A stretch of 64,000 nucleotides of DNA from Micromonospora sp. WMMD1155 (GCF_029581275.1 NZ_CP120742.1:3518001-3582000); one strand, 5' to 3'; positions 30,779 through 39,058 are shown, counted from the stretch's first letter. Made by a program: numbers and translations. Notes: a model not told the origin generated them from the letters alone.

Positions 30779-33297
30779 CGCCGTACCTCCGGTAGGCCGA
30801 GGGTGACCGGCCGACGACGGTGACCGTCGGCGGGGGTGTCGCCCCGTGCCGGCACCGGTTGGCCGCGCTCCAGAGCGAAGGTGATCGACGGGTCGGGCAC
30901 GTCGGGGGCGTTGACGAAAGAGGTGTAGCGACGGAGCCGGTCCGGGTCGTCGAGCACGTCGCGCCACTCGTCGGAGTACGACGACACGTGCCGGGCCATC
31001 GCCGCGTCCAGTTCGGCGCAGAGGCCGAGCGAGTCGTCCACGATCACCGAGCGCAGGTGGTCCAGGCCCCCGTCCATCGCCTCGATCCAGCCGGCGGTGC
31101 GTTGCAGCCGGTCGGCGGTGCGGATGTAATACATTAAAAATCTATCGATTAGTCGAATCAGGGTTTCTGTTGACAAATCAGTGGCGAACAGGTCGGCGTG
31201 CCGGGGCCGGAAGCCGCCGTTGCCGCCGACGTAGAGATTCCAGCCGGTCTCGGTGGCGATGATGCCGAAGTCCTTGCTGCGCGCCTCGGCGCACTCCCGG
31301 GCGCAGCCGGAGACGGCGGACTTGAGCTTGTGCGGTGCGCGCAGCCCCCGGTAGCGCAGCTCCAACGCGACGGCCAACCCCACCGAGTCCTGTACGCCGT
31401 ACCGGCACCAGGTCTCGCCCACGCAGGACTTCACCGTCCGCAGCGCCTTGCCGTACGCGTGGCCGGACTCGAAGCCGGCGTCCACCAGCCGCCGCCAGAT
31501 CTGCGGCAACTGCTCCACCCGCGCCCCGAACAGGTCGATGCGCTGCCCGCCGGTGATCTTCGTGTAGAGCTGGAAATCCCTGGCCACCTCGCCGATCACG
31601 ATCAGCTTCTCCGGGGTGATCTCGCCGCCCGGAATCCGCGGCACCACCGAGTAGCTGCCGTCGCGTTGCAGGTTGGCGAGGAAGTGGTCGTTGGTGTCCT
31701 GCAACGACGCCTGCTCACCGTCGAGCACGTGCCCGCTGCCCAGCGACGCGAGGATGGACGCCACCACCGGCTTGCAGATGTCGCAGCCGCGCCCCCGACC
31801 GTGCTCGGCGACCAGCCGGGAGAACGTCCGGATGCCGCGTACGCGGACGATCTCGAACAGCTCCCGGCGGCTGACGTCGAAGTGCTCGCAGAGCGCGCTG
31901 GACTGCGCCACCCCGGCCGCGTCCAGGAGCTGCTTCAGCATCGGCACGCAGGAACCGCAGCTCGTGCCGGCCCGGGTGCACGCCTTCAACGCCGGCACGT
32001 CCGCGCAGCCGTCGGCGATGGCGGCGTCCACGTCGCCCCGGGTCACCGCGTTGCAGGAGCAGACCTGGGCGGTGGCGGGCAGAGCGCCGGCGTCCGCCCC
32101 GCCACCGTCCGGGGCGAGCAACGCCAGCGGCGCCGCCGGCAACGGGCCGCCCACGCTGGCCCGCAACGTCGGGTACGCGCTGGCGTCGCCGACCAACACG
32201 CCGCCGAGCAGGGTTTGCGCGTCGTCGGAGAGGACCAGCTTCGCGTAGACCCGGGTGGCCGGGTCGGTGAAGGTGACGTCCAGGCAGCCGGAGGTCACGC
32301 CGTGGGCGTCGCCGAACGAGGCGACGTCGACACCGAGAAGCTTGAGCTTGGTGGCGGTGTCCGCACCCGGGAACGTCGCCGCGCCGCCAACCAGCCGGTC
32401 GGCCACCACCTCGGCCGTCGCGTACCCGGGGGCGACCAGACCGTGACAGGTGCCGTCGACGGCCGCGCACTCACCGATCGCCCAGATCCGCTCGTCGGCG
32501 GTGCGGCAGGTCTCGTCGACGAGCACCCCGCCGCGCGGGCCCAGTGGCAGGTCGGCGTCCCGGGCCAGCTGGTCCCGGGGCCGGATGCCGGCGGCCACCA
32601 CCACCAGCTCGGCGTCGAGCACGCCGCCGTCGGACAACTCCAGCGCGGCGACCGCGCCGTCCGGACCCGGTCGGATCGCGCTCGTCGCGACCCCGAGATG
32701 GGTCCGTACGCCCAACTCCTCGACGTAGCGCCGCAGCATCGCGCCACCGGCCTGGTCCACCTGCACCGGCATCAGCCGGGGCGCGAACTCGACCACGTCG
32801 GTGCTCAGGCCGAGCAACCGCAACGCGTTCGCCGCCTCCAATCCCAGCAACCCGCCACCGATCACCGCGCCGACCCGTCGGCCGTCCGCGTACGCCCGGA
32901 TCGCCGCCAGGTCGTCGAGCGTCCGATAGACGAACACCCCGGGCAGGTCCGCGCCGGGCACCGGCGGCACGAACGGGTACGACCCGGTGGCCAGCACCAC
33001 CGCGTCGTACGGGTATTCGCCGCCGTCGGTGGTCACCACCTGCCGGGCCCGGTCGATGCCGGTGGCCGGTTCGCCCAGCCGTAGCCGCACTGCGTCGTGC
33101 GCTGTGTACAGGTTGAGTTCGCTCTCACTCACCCCGTCGAAGTACGCCGACAGCCGCACCCGGTCGTACGCCGGGCGTCGCTCCTCGGCCAGCACGGTCA
33201 CCCGCCACCGACCCTCCGGGTCACGTGCGCGCAGCGCGTCGACGAAACGCTGCCCGACCATGCCGTTGCCGATGACGACCAGATCGCCGCCGTTCAT
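30775..33297 (-). CDS. nirB: Nitrite reductase large subunit NirB
   Basis: An 840-residue assimilatory nitrite reductase: N-terminal FAD/NAD(P)H module (LVVIGNGMVGQRFVDAL, VIGGGLLGLEAANAL), a BFD-type [2Fe-2S] domain (CSCNAVTRGDV ... GTSCGSCVP), and the C-terminal siroheme/[4Fe-4S] domain with ligands in SCVGETWCRYG and SGCARECAEA. It reduces nitrite to ammonium with NirD. The start ATG 33297 overlaps the upstream gene (ATGA). Oddity: codons around 31128-31179 are AT-rich and rare, and codon 721 is TTA, although the encoded stretch (LIRLIDRFLMYYIRTAD) is typical of the family. Confidence 0.97.
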   Translation of the reverse strand: MNGGDLVVIGNGMVGQRFVDALRARDPEGRWRVTVLAEERRPAYDRVRLSAYFDGVSESELNLYTAHDAVRLRLGEPATGIDRARQVVTTDGGEYPYDAVVLATGSYPFVPPVPGADLPGVFVYRTLDDLAAIRAYADGRRVGAVIGGGLLGLEAANALRLLGLSTDVVEFAPRLMPVQVDQAGGAMLRRYVEELGVRTHLGVATSAIRPGPDGAVAALELSDGGVLDAELVVVAAGIRPRDQLARDADLPLGPRGGVLVDETCRTADERIWAIGECAAVDGTCHGLVAPGYATAEVVADRLVGGAATFPGADTATKLKLLGVDVASFGDAHGVTSGCLDVTFTDPATRVYAKLVLSDDAQTLLGGVLVGDASAYPTLRASVGGPLPAAPLALLAPDGGGADAGALPATAQVCSCNAVTRGDVDAAIADGCADVPALKACTRAGTSCGSCVPMLKQLLDAAGVAQSSALCEHFDVSRRELFEIVRVRGIRTFSRLVAEHGRGRGCDICKPVVASILASLGSGHVLDGEQASLQDTNDHFLANLQRDGSYSVVPRIPGGEITPEKLIVIGEVARDFQLYTKITGGQRIDLFGARVEQLPQIWRRLVDAGFESGHAYGKALRTVKSCVGETWCRYGVQDSVGLAVALELRYRGLRAPHKLKSAVSGCARECAEARSKDFGIIATETGWNLYVGGNGGFRPRHADLFATDLSTETLIRLIDRFLMYYIRTADRLQRTAGWIEAMDGGLDHLRSVIVDDSLGLCAELDAAMARHVSSYSDEWRDVLDDPDRLRRYTSFVNAPDVPDPSITFALERGQPVPARGDTPADGHRRRPVTLGLPEVRR
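31128..31179 (-). other. Low-GC rare-codon patch with a TTA codon inside nirB
   Basis: Only 16 of 52 bases are G or C, against more than 70% in the flanking gene. On the coding strand the codons include TTG, TCA, ACA, GAA, ATT, CGA, CTA, AGA, TTT, TTA, TAT. The TTA (31137-31135) is in frame as codon 721. TTA in actinomycetes depends on the rare tRNA of the bldA type. The reading frame is intact and the protein sequence is normal here. Confidence 0.9.
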
Positions 33298-34733
33298 CGC
33301 GTCACCTCCACCGATTCCGCCTGGCTCAGCCAGTCGACGATGCCGCCCACCGCGTCCCGGCATCCGCCGCAGCCGGTGCCGGCCCGGGTAGCCGCCACCA
33401 CCGCGTCGACGGTCCGGGCTCCGGAGCGCCAACTGCGGACGAGCGCGCCCTTGCTCACCGTGTTGCACTGGCAGACCGTCGCCGCGTCCGGCATCAGTGC
33501 CGGTGACGCGGCCGGGGTCGCTCCGCTTGTGCCGAGTGCCCGACCCAGCAGGAGTGCCCGCCGGTCGGCCGGCACCGGGTGACCACGGTCGAAGAGCTGG
33601 ATCACCGTCCCGACGGCCGGGTTGTCGCCGAGCAGGATCGCCCCGACCAGCCGCTCGTCGCGGATCCGCAACCGGGCGTACGTCCCCCGCGCCGGGTCGG
33701 CGAAGGTCAGCTCCTCGCCCGGCCCGCCGCCGACCGGGTCACCCATCGAGGCCAGGTCGATCCCGGCGGCCTTGAGTCGGGTCACCACCGGCTGGGGCCG
33801 GTACCGCGCCAACGGGTCCGTTCCGCTCAGCACGTCGGCGAGCACCCGTGCCTGGGCCCAGGCGGGCGCGACCAGCCCGGTGAGCATGCCGTCGTGCTCG
33901 GCGCAGTCGCCGATCGCCGAGATGGACCGGTCGTCGGTACGCAGCCGGTCGTCCACCACCACGCCACGTCGGACGGTCAGCCCGGCGGCCTGCGCGAGGG
34001 CGGTGTCGGGGCGTACCCCGCAGGAGAGCACCAGTAGGTCGGCGCGCAACGTCCGCCCGTCGGCCAGGTCGAGGCGAACGCCGTCGGCGTCGGCGACGAC
34101 GCCGGTAGCCGGCACCGCGAGCTGCACTGTGACGCCGATCCCGGCGAGCGTGCCGGCGAGCACCGCACCGGCTACCGGGTCGAGCTGCCGTTCCATCAGG
34201 TGCTCGCTCGGGTGCACCACGGTGGTGGCCAACCCGCGGCTGGCCAGACCACGGGCGGCCTCCAGGCCGAGCAGACCGCCGCCCAGCACCAGGGCACTGC
34301 GCGCGCCGTCCGCTGCGGCGAGGATCCGCCGGCAGTCGTCCAGGGTCCGGAAGGGAACGACCCGCTCCGGCAGGTCGGCCGGATCCAGGCCGGGCAGGGG
34401 TGGTACCACCGCCCGCGCGCCCGTGGCCAGCACCAGGTGGTCGTAGGAGATGCGTTCGCCGTCGTCGGTGTGGACCTCCCGGGAGGACCTGTCGATCGAG
34501 GCCACCGATACGCCGGTGCGCAGGTCGATGCCGTGCCCCGCGGCCTCGGTCAGCTCCACGTCCGGCTCGCCGATGCGACCGGCCAGCAGTGTGGAGAGCA
34601 GGATCCGGTTGTACGCGCGGTGCGGCTCCGCCCCGAGCACGGTGACCTTTCGGTCACCCTCGCGGGCGTGCAGTTCCCCCGCGAGGCGGGCGCCCGCCAT
34701 CCCGTTGCCGACGATCACCACCCGGGCGGTCAT
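33294..34733 (-). CDS. FAD-dependent pyridine-nucleotide oxidoreductase with BFD [2Fe-2S] domain (nitrate reductase electron-transfer subunit)
   Basis: A 479-residue protein like the N-terminal half of NirB: FAD motif VVIVGNGMAGARLAGEL, NAD motif ALVLGGGLLGLEAARGL, SAIGDCAEHDG, and a C-terminal BFD-type cluster domain with Cys in VCQCNTVSKGALV and GTGCGGCRDAVG. Lying between the nitrate reductase and nirB genes and coupled by ATGA at both ends, it most likely carries electrons from NAD(P)H to the molybdenum subunit (NasB-like). ATG 34733. Physiological partner is inferred from operon position. Confidence 0.9.
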   Translation of the reverse strand: MTARVVIVGNGMAGARLAGELHAREGDRKVTVLGAEPHRAYNRILLSTLLAGRIGEPDVELTEAAGHGIDLRTGVSVASIDRSSREVHTDDGERISYDHLVLATGARAVVPPLPGLDPADLPERVVPFRTLDDCRRILAAADGARSALVLGGGLLGLEAARGLASRGLATTVVHPSEHLMERQLDPVAGAVLAGTLAGIGVTVQLAVPATGVVADADGVRLDLADGRTLRADLLVLSCGVRPDTALAQAAGLTVRRGVVVDDRLRTDDRSISAIGDCAEHDGMLTGLVAPAWAQARVLADVLSGTDPLARYRPQPVVTRLKAAGIDLASMGDPVGGGPGEELTFADPARGTYARLRIRDERLVGAILLGDNPAVGTVIQLFDRGHPVPADRRALLLGRALGTSGATPAASPALMPDAATVCQCNTVSKGALVRSWRSGARTVDAVVAATRAGTGCGGCRDAVGGIVDWLSQAESVEVTR

Positions 34734-36892
34734 GCCTTCTCCACCCGGACCGCGCAGATCTTGAATTCGGGCATCCCGGAGATCGGGTCGACCGCGTCGC
34801 TGGTCACCGAGTTGGCCCGTTGCGCCCCCGGGTAGTGGAACGGGGCGAACACCGTGTCCGGTCGAATCCCCACGCTGAGTCGGGCCGGAGCGCACAACTC
34901 GCCCCGCCGCGAGGTGACCCGCACCGGGTCGCCGTCATCGACGCCCAACCGCGCGGCCAGATCGGGGTGTAGCTCGACGAACGCCTCCGGGGCGGCACGG
35001 CGCAGCGCGGGCACCCGGCGGGTCTGGGTGCCGGACTGGTACTGCGTCAGCACCCGGCCGGTCGTGAAGTGCAGCGGGTACGTCTCGCAGACCTCCTCGG
35101 CGGCCGGCCGATGGTCGACGGGGTGGAACCGGGCCCGGCCGTCCGGGGTCGCGAACTCCTCGGCGAACAACCGTGGGGTGTCCGGCCCGTCCTCGCTGCG
35201 GCAGGGCCAGTAGACGCCGTCCTGGTCGTCGATCCGGGCCCAGCTGATGCCGGCGTAGTCGGCTGCCCCGCCGGCGGAGGCGAGGCGTAGCTCGGCGAAG
35301 ACGGCGGCCGGGTCGGCCGGGAACCGGGCAGCCGCGACGGCCTCCGGTCGCGCGCCGTCCGGTTCGGCGGCGGTTGGGGCTTCGGCGGCGGCGAGCCTCG
35401 CCGCGAGGTCGGAGATGATGTCCAGGTCGGTTCGGACGCCCGCCGGGGGTGGGCGCAGGGCGCGGCGACGCAGCACCCGACCCTCCAGGTTGGTCATGGT
35501 TCCGTCCTCCTCGGCCCACTGAGCGGTGGGCAGAACCACGTCGGCCAGCGCCGCTGTCTCGGAGAGCAGCAGGTCGGCGACGACCAGCAGGTCCAGGTCC
35601 CGCAACCGCCGTTCGATCCGGGTCGCCCGGGGCGCGGAGACCACCGGGTTGGAGCCGAACACCAGCAACGCCCGGGGGCCGTCCGGAGTGCCGAGCGAGT
35701 CGAGAAGTCGGTAGGCCGGCACACCCGGGCCGGGCAGTTCGTCGGCGGTCACCCCCCAGACCCGGGCGACGTGCTCCCGGGCCGCCGGGTCGTCGATCTT
35801 CCGATAGCCGGGGAGCTGGTCGGCCTTCTGCCCGTGCTCCCGCCCGCCCTGGCCGTTGCCCTGCCCGGTGAGGCAGCCGTACCCCGAACCGTCCCGCCCG
35901 GGAAGACCGAGGGCGAGAGCCAGATTGACGTACGCGGTGACCGTGTCGACGCCCTTCGCGTGCTGCTCGGCGCCGCGTGCGGTCAGGATGATCACGCGAC
36001 CGCCGGTGCCCAGAGCGTGGGCGGTCGCCTCCAGGTCGGCCACCGGCACCCCGGAGAGCTGTTCCGCGCGGGCCGGCCACCAGGCGGCGACAGCCCGGCG
36101 GACCGCTTCGAAGCCGCTGGTGCGCTCGGCCACGTAGCTGCGGTCGACCCACCCTTCGGTGAGCGCGATGTGCAGCAGCGCGTTGGCCACCGCGAGATCT
36201 GTGCCGGGCAGCGGTTGCAGGTGCAGGTCGGCCTGACGGGCGGTGGCGGTGACCCGGGGGTCGACGACGATCAGCCGGCCGCCGTTGCGGCGCTGCTCGG
36301 TGAGCCAGCGCACCAGCGGCGGCATGGTCTCCGCCGGGTTGGCACCGACCAGCAGCAGCGTGTCGGCCCGACCCAGGTCGGCGAGCGGGAACGGCAGCCC
36401 CCGGTCGATGCCGAAGGCCCGCATCCCGGCGGCCGCCGCCGAGGACATGCAGAACCGTCCGTTGTAGTCGATGTTCCGGGTGCGCAGCCCGATCCGGGCG
36501 AACTTGCCCAACGCGTACGCCTTCTCGTTGGTCAGGCCGCCGCCACCGAAGACGGCGACCGCGTCCGGGCCGGCATCGTCCTGGATCGCGCGGATGCCGG
36601 TGACGATCCGGTCGAGCGCGGCGTCCCAGCTCGCCGGGCGCAGCTCGCCGGTGGCCGGGTCGCGCAGTAGTGGGGTGGTCAGCCGCTCCGGGTGGTCGAG
36701 CAGTTCGGCGGCGGTCCAACCCTTCTGGCAGAGCCCGCCCCGGTTGGTGGGGAACTGGCGGGGGTGGACCGTCACTCCGGCGTGGTCCTCGCGCAGCGTC
36801 ATGCCGCACTGCAGGGCGCAGTACGGGCAGTGCGTCGCCACCTCCCGGGGTGTGAACCCCGGTCGAGTTGCCGACCGTGCACCGTCTGTCAT
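34730..36892 (-). CDS. nasC: Assimilatory nitrate reductase, molybdopterin catalytic subunit
   Basis: A 720-residue molybdopterin oxidoreductase. The N-terminal [4Fe-4S] ligands are CPYCALQC plus the Cys in GGLCQKGW, followed by typical bis-MGD regions (NIDYNGRFCMSSAAAAGMRA, LLLVGANPAETMPP, VFGSNPVVSAP, VVLPTAQWAEEDGTMTNLEG) and a C-terminal molydopterin dinucleotide-binding domain (LHFTTGRVLTQYQSGTQTRR). Soluble, no Tat signal, as expected for the cytosolic NarB/NasA/NasC group. It reduces nitrate to nitrite for NirBD. It is the first gene of the five-gene operon, behind a GlnR box at 36917-36954. The symbol varies by species (narB, nasA, nasC). Confidence 0.93.
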   Translation of the reverse strand: MTDGARSATRPGFTPREVATHCPYCALQCGMTLREDHAGVTVHPRQFPTNRGGLCQKGWTAAELLDHPERLTTPLLRDPATGELRPASWDAALDRIVTGIRAIQDDAGPDAVAVFGGGGLTNEKAYALGKFARIGLRTRNIDYNGRFCMSSAAAAGMRAFGIDRGLPFPLADLGRADTLLLVGANPAETMPPLVRWLTEQRRNGGRLIVVDPRVTATARQADLHLQPLPGTDLAVANALLHIALTEGWVDRSYVAERTSGFEAVRRAVAAWWPARAEQLSGVPVADLEATAHALGTGGRVIILTARGAEQHAKGVDTVTAYVNLALALGLPGRDGSGYGCLTGQGNGQGGREHGQKADQLPGYRKIDDPAAREHVARVWGVTADELPGPGVPAYRLLDSLGTPDGPRALLVFGSNPVVSAPRATRIERRLRDLDLLVVADLLLSETAALADVVLPTAQWAEEDGTMTNLEGRVLRRRALRPPPAGVRTDLDIISDLAARLAAAEAPTAAEPDGARPEAVAAARFPADPAAVFAELRLASAGGAADYAGISWARIDDQDGVYWPCRSEDGPDTPRLFAEEFATPDGRARFHPVDHRPAAEEVCETYPLHFTTGRVLTQYQSGTQTRRVPALRRAAPEAFVELHPDLAARLGVDDGDPVRVTSRRGELCAPARLSVGIRPDTVFAPFHYPGAQRANSVTSDAVDPISGMPEFKICAVRVEKA

Positions 36893-36916
36893 GTCGGCAA
36901 AGCGTGCCGCCGGGCG

Positions 36917-36954
36917 GTTTCCGGTCCGGGTCCCTTCTGTTTCGGTCCTGTCAA
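36917..36954 (-). promoter_or_regulatory. GlnR box upstream of the nitrate assimilation operon
   Basis: Read on the minus strand: TTGAC-N6-GAAAC-N6-GACCC-N6-GAAAC. This is the actinomycete GlnR pattern gTnAC-n6-GaAAC repeated twice with exact six-base spacings, both b-sites perfect. It ends 25 bp before the nitrate reductase ATG. It predicts activation of the operon under nitrogen limitation. Confidence 0.82.
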
Positions 36955-37009
36955 GTGGGCCTCACACCACCCTGGGGCAGCGAGCGCGTCGGAGGGTGCG
37001 AGTCGGAGC

Positions 37010-37070
37010 CTGTGGAGCTGAATCGTTTACGACATCGACGGTTGATTCGTTTGCGACATCAGCTCCACAG
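37010..37070. repeat. 61-bp inverted-repeat element enclosing two direct repeats
   Basis: Perfect 12-bp arms CTGTGGAGCTGA (37010-37021) and TCAGCTCCACAG (37059-37070) enclose two direct copies of a 15-base unit, ATCGTTTACGACATC (37022-37036) and TTCGTTTGCGACATC (37046-37060), 24 bp apart. It lies between the start of the nitrate operon and the 3' end of the small gene at 37083. It looks like a mobile or dispersed intergenic element, though a regulator site is possible. Confidence 0.75.
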
Positions 37071-37082
37071 CGGCAGCGCACG

Positions 37083-37373
37083 TCACCCCGCAGGCGGTCG
37101 ACGCACGTCGTAGCGGTGTGGTCGGCGGGTCAGTGGCAGCCAGCCGAGGAACCGCGCGTGGAGTGCCCGCGGGTCAGGGTGAACGCCCAGTGAGTACAGG
37201 TCGTGGACCGCGTCCTGCATGTTCGCCGCCAGGTAGAACGCCAGCGCGATCGAGTGGCCGTAGAACTCGGTCGCCAGGTGAAGCTGAGCCGGTGGACACG
37301 GCCAGGGCGCCGCGCAGTTACGGCAGAGCCACCCCGGGCGCATCGGCTGGTGCGGGCGAGGTCGGCGGTTCAT
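37083..37373 (-). CDS. Small Cys-containing hypothetical protein
   Basis: A 96-residue protein (MNRRPRPHQPMRPGWLCRNC ...) with an N-terminal CRNCAAPWPCPP motif, possibly a zinc site, followed by a helical region (FYGHSIALAFYLAANMQDAV) and a Pro/Arg-rich tail. Similar short proteins with a W-x-C-x2-C-x3-PWPC opening are common in actinomycetes and usually have no assigned function. ATG 37373 is chosen because the Cys motif starts soon after; upstream sequence to 37451 is open but unlike coding DNA. It runs toward the nitrate operon and is divergent from the methyltransferase. Confidence 0.6.
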   Translation of the reverse strand: MNRRPRPHQPMRPGWLCRNCAAPWPCPPAQLHLATEFYGHSIALAFYLAANMQDAVHDLYSLGVHPDPRALHARFLGWLPLTRRPHRYDVRRPPAG

Positions 37374-37485
37374 CGAACACTCACCGGACCTCGCCTGGCG
37401 GGAGTGCGGGTGGTCGATGGTCGGGCCGCCGGGGCGGGCGTGTCCGGCCACCCGGCCCCGTCGGCTGACCCGCGCAGCACCAACC

Positions 37486-37526
37486 GCCCCCGGTGTCCTG
37501 GAGGTCTCACGGAACCGGGGGCTTTT
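37486..37526 (+). terminator. Plus-strand intrinsic terminator with no obvious upstream gene
   Basis: GCCCCCGGT (37486-37494) and ACCGGGGGC (37514-37522) pair and are followed by TTTT. The orientation is plus, but the nearest plus-strand gene upstream ends at 29295. It may end a small RNA or a leader, or block antisense read-through into the methyltransferase gene. Confidence 0.6.
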
Positions 37527-37563
37527 CCTGTGTCCAGGATGAGTCCGCTCACCGTGCTGCGCT

Positions 37564-37586
37564 TATGATGTGGGAAACTTGTCCCA
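37564..37586 (+). promoter_or_regulatory. -10 box and inverted repeat before the methyltransferase gene
   Basis: TATGAT (37564-37569) is a good -10 box. TGGGA-AACTTG-TCCCA (37571-37586) lies at the predicted transcription start, an ideal place for a repressor. No clear -35 is seen. Confidence 0.45.
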
Positions 37587-37603
37587 ACAAATGGGAGATC
37601 GCG

Positions 37604-38299
37604 ATGAGTGTGGTGGACGTCTTCGACGCGGTGGCCGGCACTTACGACGAGGCGCGCCGGCGGTTGATTCCCTGCTTTGACAGCTTCTACGGCACCGCCG
37701 TCCAGGTCGCCGCGCCGCCGTTGCGGGCCGCGCTCGCCGCGGGGCGTACCCCGGAGGTGTTGGATCTGGGCGCGGGCACCGGCCTGCTCTCGTTGCTGCT
37801 CGCCGCGGCGGTGCCCGGAGTGCGGTTGACCCTGGTGGACGGAGCGCCGGCGATGCTCGCCCGCGCCACCGACCAGTTGGACGCGCGGTCCGTGCCATAC
37901 CTGACGGTCCACGCCGACCTGGCCGACGAGCTGCCGCCGGGCCGGTACGACGCGGTGGTAAGCGCGCTGGCGATCCACCACCTGGACGACGCCGGCAAGC
38001 GCGCGCTCTACCGGCGGGTCGCCGCCGCGCTGGCACCGGGTGGGATGTTCGTCAACGCCGAGCAGGTCGCCGGCCCGACCCCGGAGCTGGACCGGCGCTA
38101 CGACGAGGTGTGGATGAAGCAGATCACCGAGCTGGGCGCGTCCCCCGCCGAGATCGCGGCCTCCCGGGAGCGGATGCGGCACGACCGGCCGGCGACGGTG
38201 GCCGACCAGTGCCGGTGGCTTTCCGAGGCTGGCCTGGTCGACGTCGACTGCTACTTCAAGGAGTGGCGGTTCGCGGTGTTCGGCGGTCGCGCCGCCTGA
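37604..38299 (+). CDS. Class I SAM-dependent methyltransferase
   Basis: A 231-residue Rossmann-fold methyltransferase. Motif I is VLDLGAGTGLLSLLLA, motif II VRLTLVDGAP, motif IV YDAVVSALAIHHLDD and a later LAPGGMFVNAEQ. Such proteins methylate small molecules; the substrate is unknown. ATG 37604 follows GGGAGATCGCG; upstream in-frame codons to 37493 cross the -10 box and terminator and are not coding. Immediately downstream lies a toxin-antitoxin pair with its own promoter. Confidence 0.88.
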   Translation: MSVVDVFDAVAGTYDEARRRLIPCFDSFYGTAVQVAAPPLRAALAAGRTPEVLDLGAGTGLLSLLLAAAVPGVRLTLVDGAPAMLARATDQLDARSVPYLTVHADLADELPPGRYDAVVSALAIHHLDDAGKRALYRRVAAALAPGGMFVNAEQVAGPTPELDRRYDEVWMKQITELGASPAEIAASRERMRHDRPATVADQCRWLSEAGLVDVDCYFKEWRFAVFGGRAA

Positions 38300-38353
38300 A
38301 GGCCACCGTTTTGTGCGTTTCGCCGCCCGACGGTGAGCCGGTGAGCGCAGGGA

Positions 38354-38382
38354 TGACTGTCGGTCATACCACTGGGTAATCT
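38354..38382 (+). promoter_or_regulatory. Promoter and operator of the toxin-antitoxin pair
   Basis: TGACTG (38354-38359), 17 bp, then TAATCT (38377-38382) form a promoter. The ATG at 38390 lies 7 nt beyond the -10, so the message is probably leaderless. ATGAC-TGTCG-GTCAT (38353-38367) is an inverted repeat over the -35, as expected for antitoxin autoregulation. Confidence 0.55.
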
Positions 38383-38389
38383 GCTCGGC

Positions 38390-38647
38390 ATGACTGCCAA
38401 GGTGACTCTGTCGTTCACCGACGAGACGATCGAGGAGGCCCGGCGGTTCGCCAAGCGCGAGGGCCTGTCGCTCTCCGCGTGGATGGACCAGGCCGCCCGC
38501 GAGAAGGCGCTGCGCGAGGTCTTCACCGCGCACGCCGCCGCCGTGAGCCGGGCCGGTCTGGACTTGGAGTCCGCCGCTCTCGCCGACGCCCGCGAGGTGG
38601 GCATGGTCAACGACCTGCTCTCCGGCGGCCGGCCGCGTGCTGCGTAG
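38390..38647 (+). CDS. Antitoxin, RHH/MazE-like
   Basis: An 85-residue protein. The N-terminal KVTLSFTDETIEEARRFAKR EG pattern is that of a ribbon-helix-helix or MazE-type DNA-binding antitoxin; the C-terminal half (LDLESAALADAREVGMVNDL) would wrap the toxin. It overlaps the toxin gene by 11 bp, antitoxin first. ATG 38390. It probably represses its own promoter through the inverted repeat at 38353-38367. Confidence 0.8.
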   Translation: MTAKVTLSFTDETIEEARRFAKREGLSLSAWMDQAAREKALREVFTAHAAAVSRAGLDLESAALADAREVGMVNDLLSGGRPRAA

Positions 38648-38930
38648 GGGAGAGGTCTGGCGCATCGAGGGCGCCCGGGAGCGCCTCGGCCTCGTGGTCA
38701 GCTCGGATGTCTACAACTCCACCGACGTCCCCATCGTGATCGTGGTCGAGGTGGTCGAGGAGTCGCTGCTGCGCGACTCGCCGCTCGCCGTGTCCATGGG
38801 CCGGTACGTGGTGATGCCCGACCGCATCTCCTCGCCGATGAAGAAGTGGTTCACCGAATGCGTGGACGTCGCCGACACCGACACGATGCTCCGGGTGGGC
38901 CGCGCGCTGCGCATCCTCCAGCAGCTCTGA
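38637..38930 (+). CDS. Toxin, PemK/MazF-like endoribonuclease
   Basis: A 97-residue PemK/MazF-fold protein (LRRGEVWRIEGARERLGLVV, SSDVYNSTDVPIVIVVEVVE, VMPDRISSPMKKWFTE). Family members cut mRNA at specific sequences and arrest growth when free of antitoxin. GTG 38637 lies inside the antitoxin gene, which couples their translation. The usual PGDIW-type opening is RRGEVWRI here. Target specificity cannot be deduced. Confidence 0.82.
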   Translation: MLRRGEVWRIEGARERLGLVVSSDVYNSTDVPIVIVVEVVEESLLRDSPLAVSMGRYVVMPDRISSPMKKWFTECVDVADTDTMLRVGRALRILQQL

Positions 38931-39058
38931 TCGACACCTCACCATCGCCGCCGGCTCGTGGTGCGGTAGCCGTATCCGGGCCGACCCGCGACGGGCACTG
39001 CCAGGTAACCGGGTGTTCCTAGCGTTCCTCCTCGTCACATCGACCAGGAGGAGCCGCC

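Noticed and set aside
38931..39058. A GlnR box in front of narK
   Set aside because: Only a partial match, GTGAC-N6-GAACG, is found on the opposite strand; the second half-site pair is not recognisable, so I do not annotate it.
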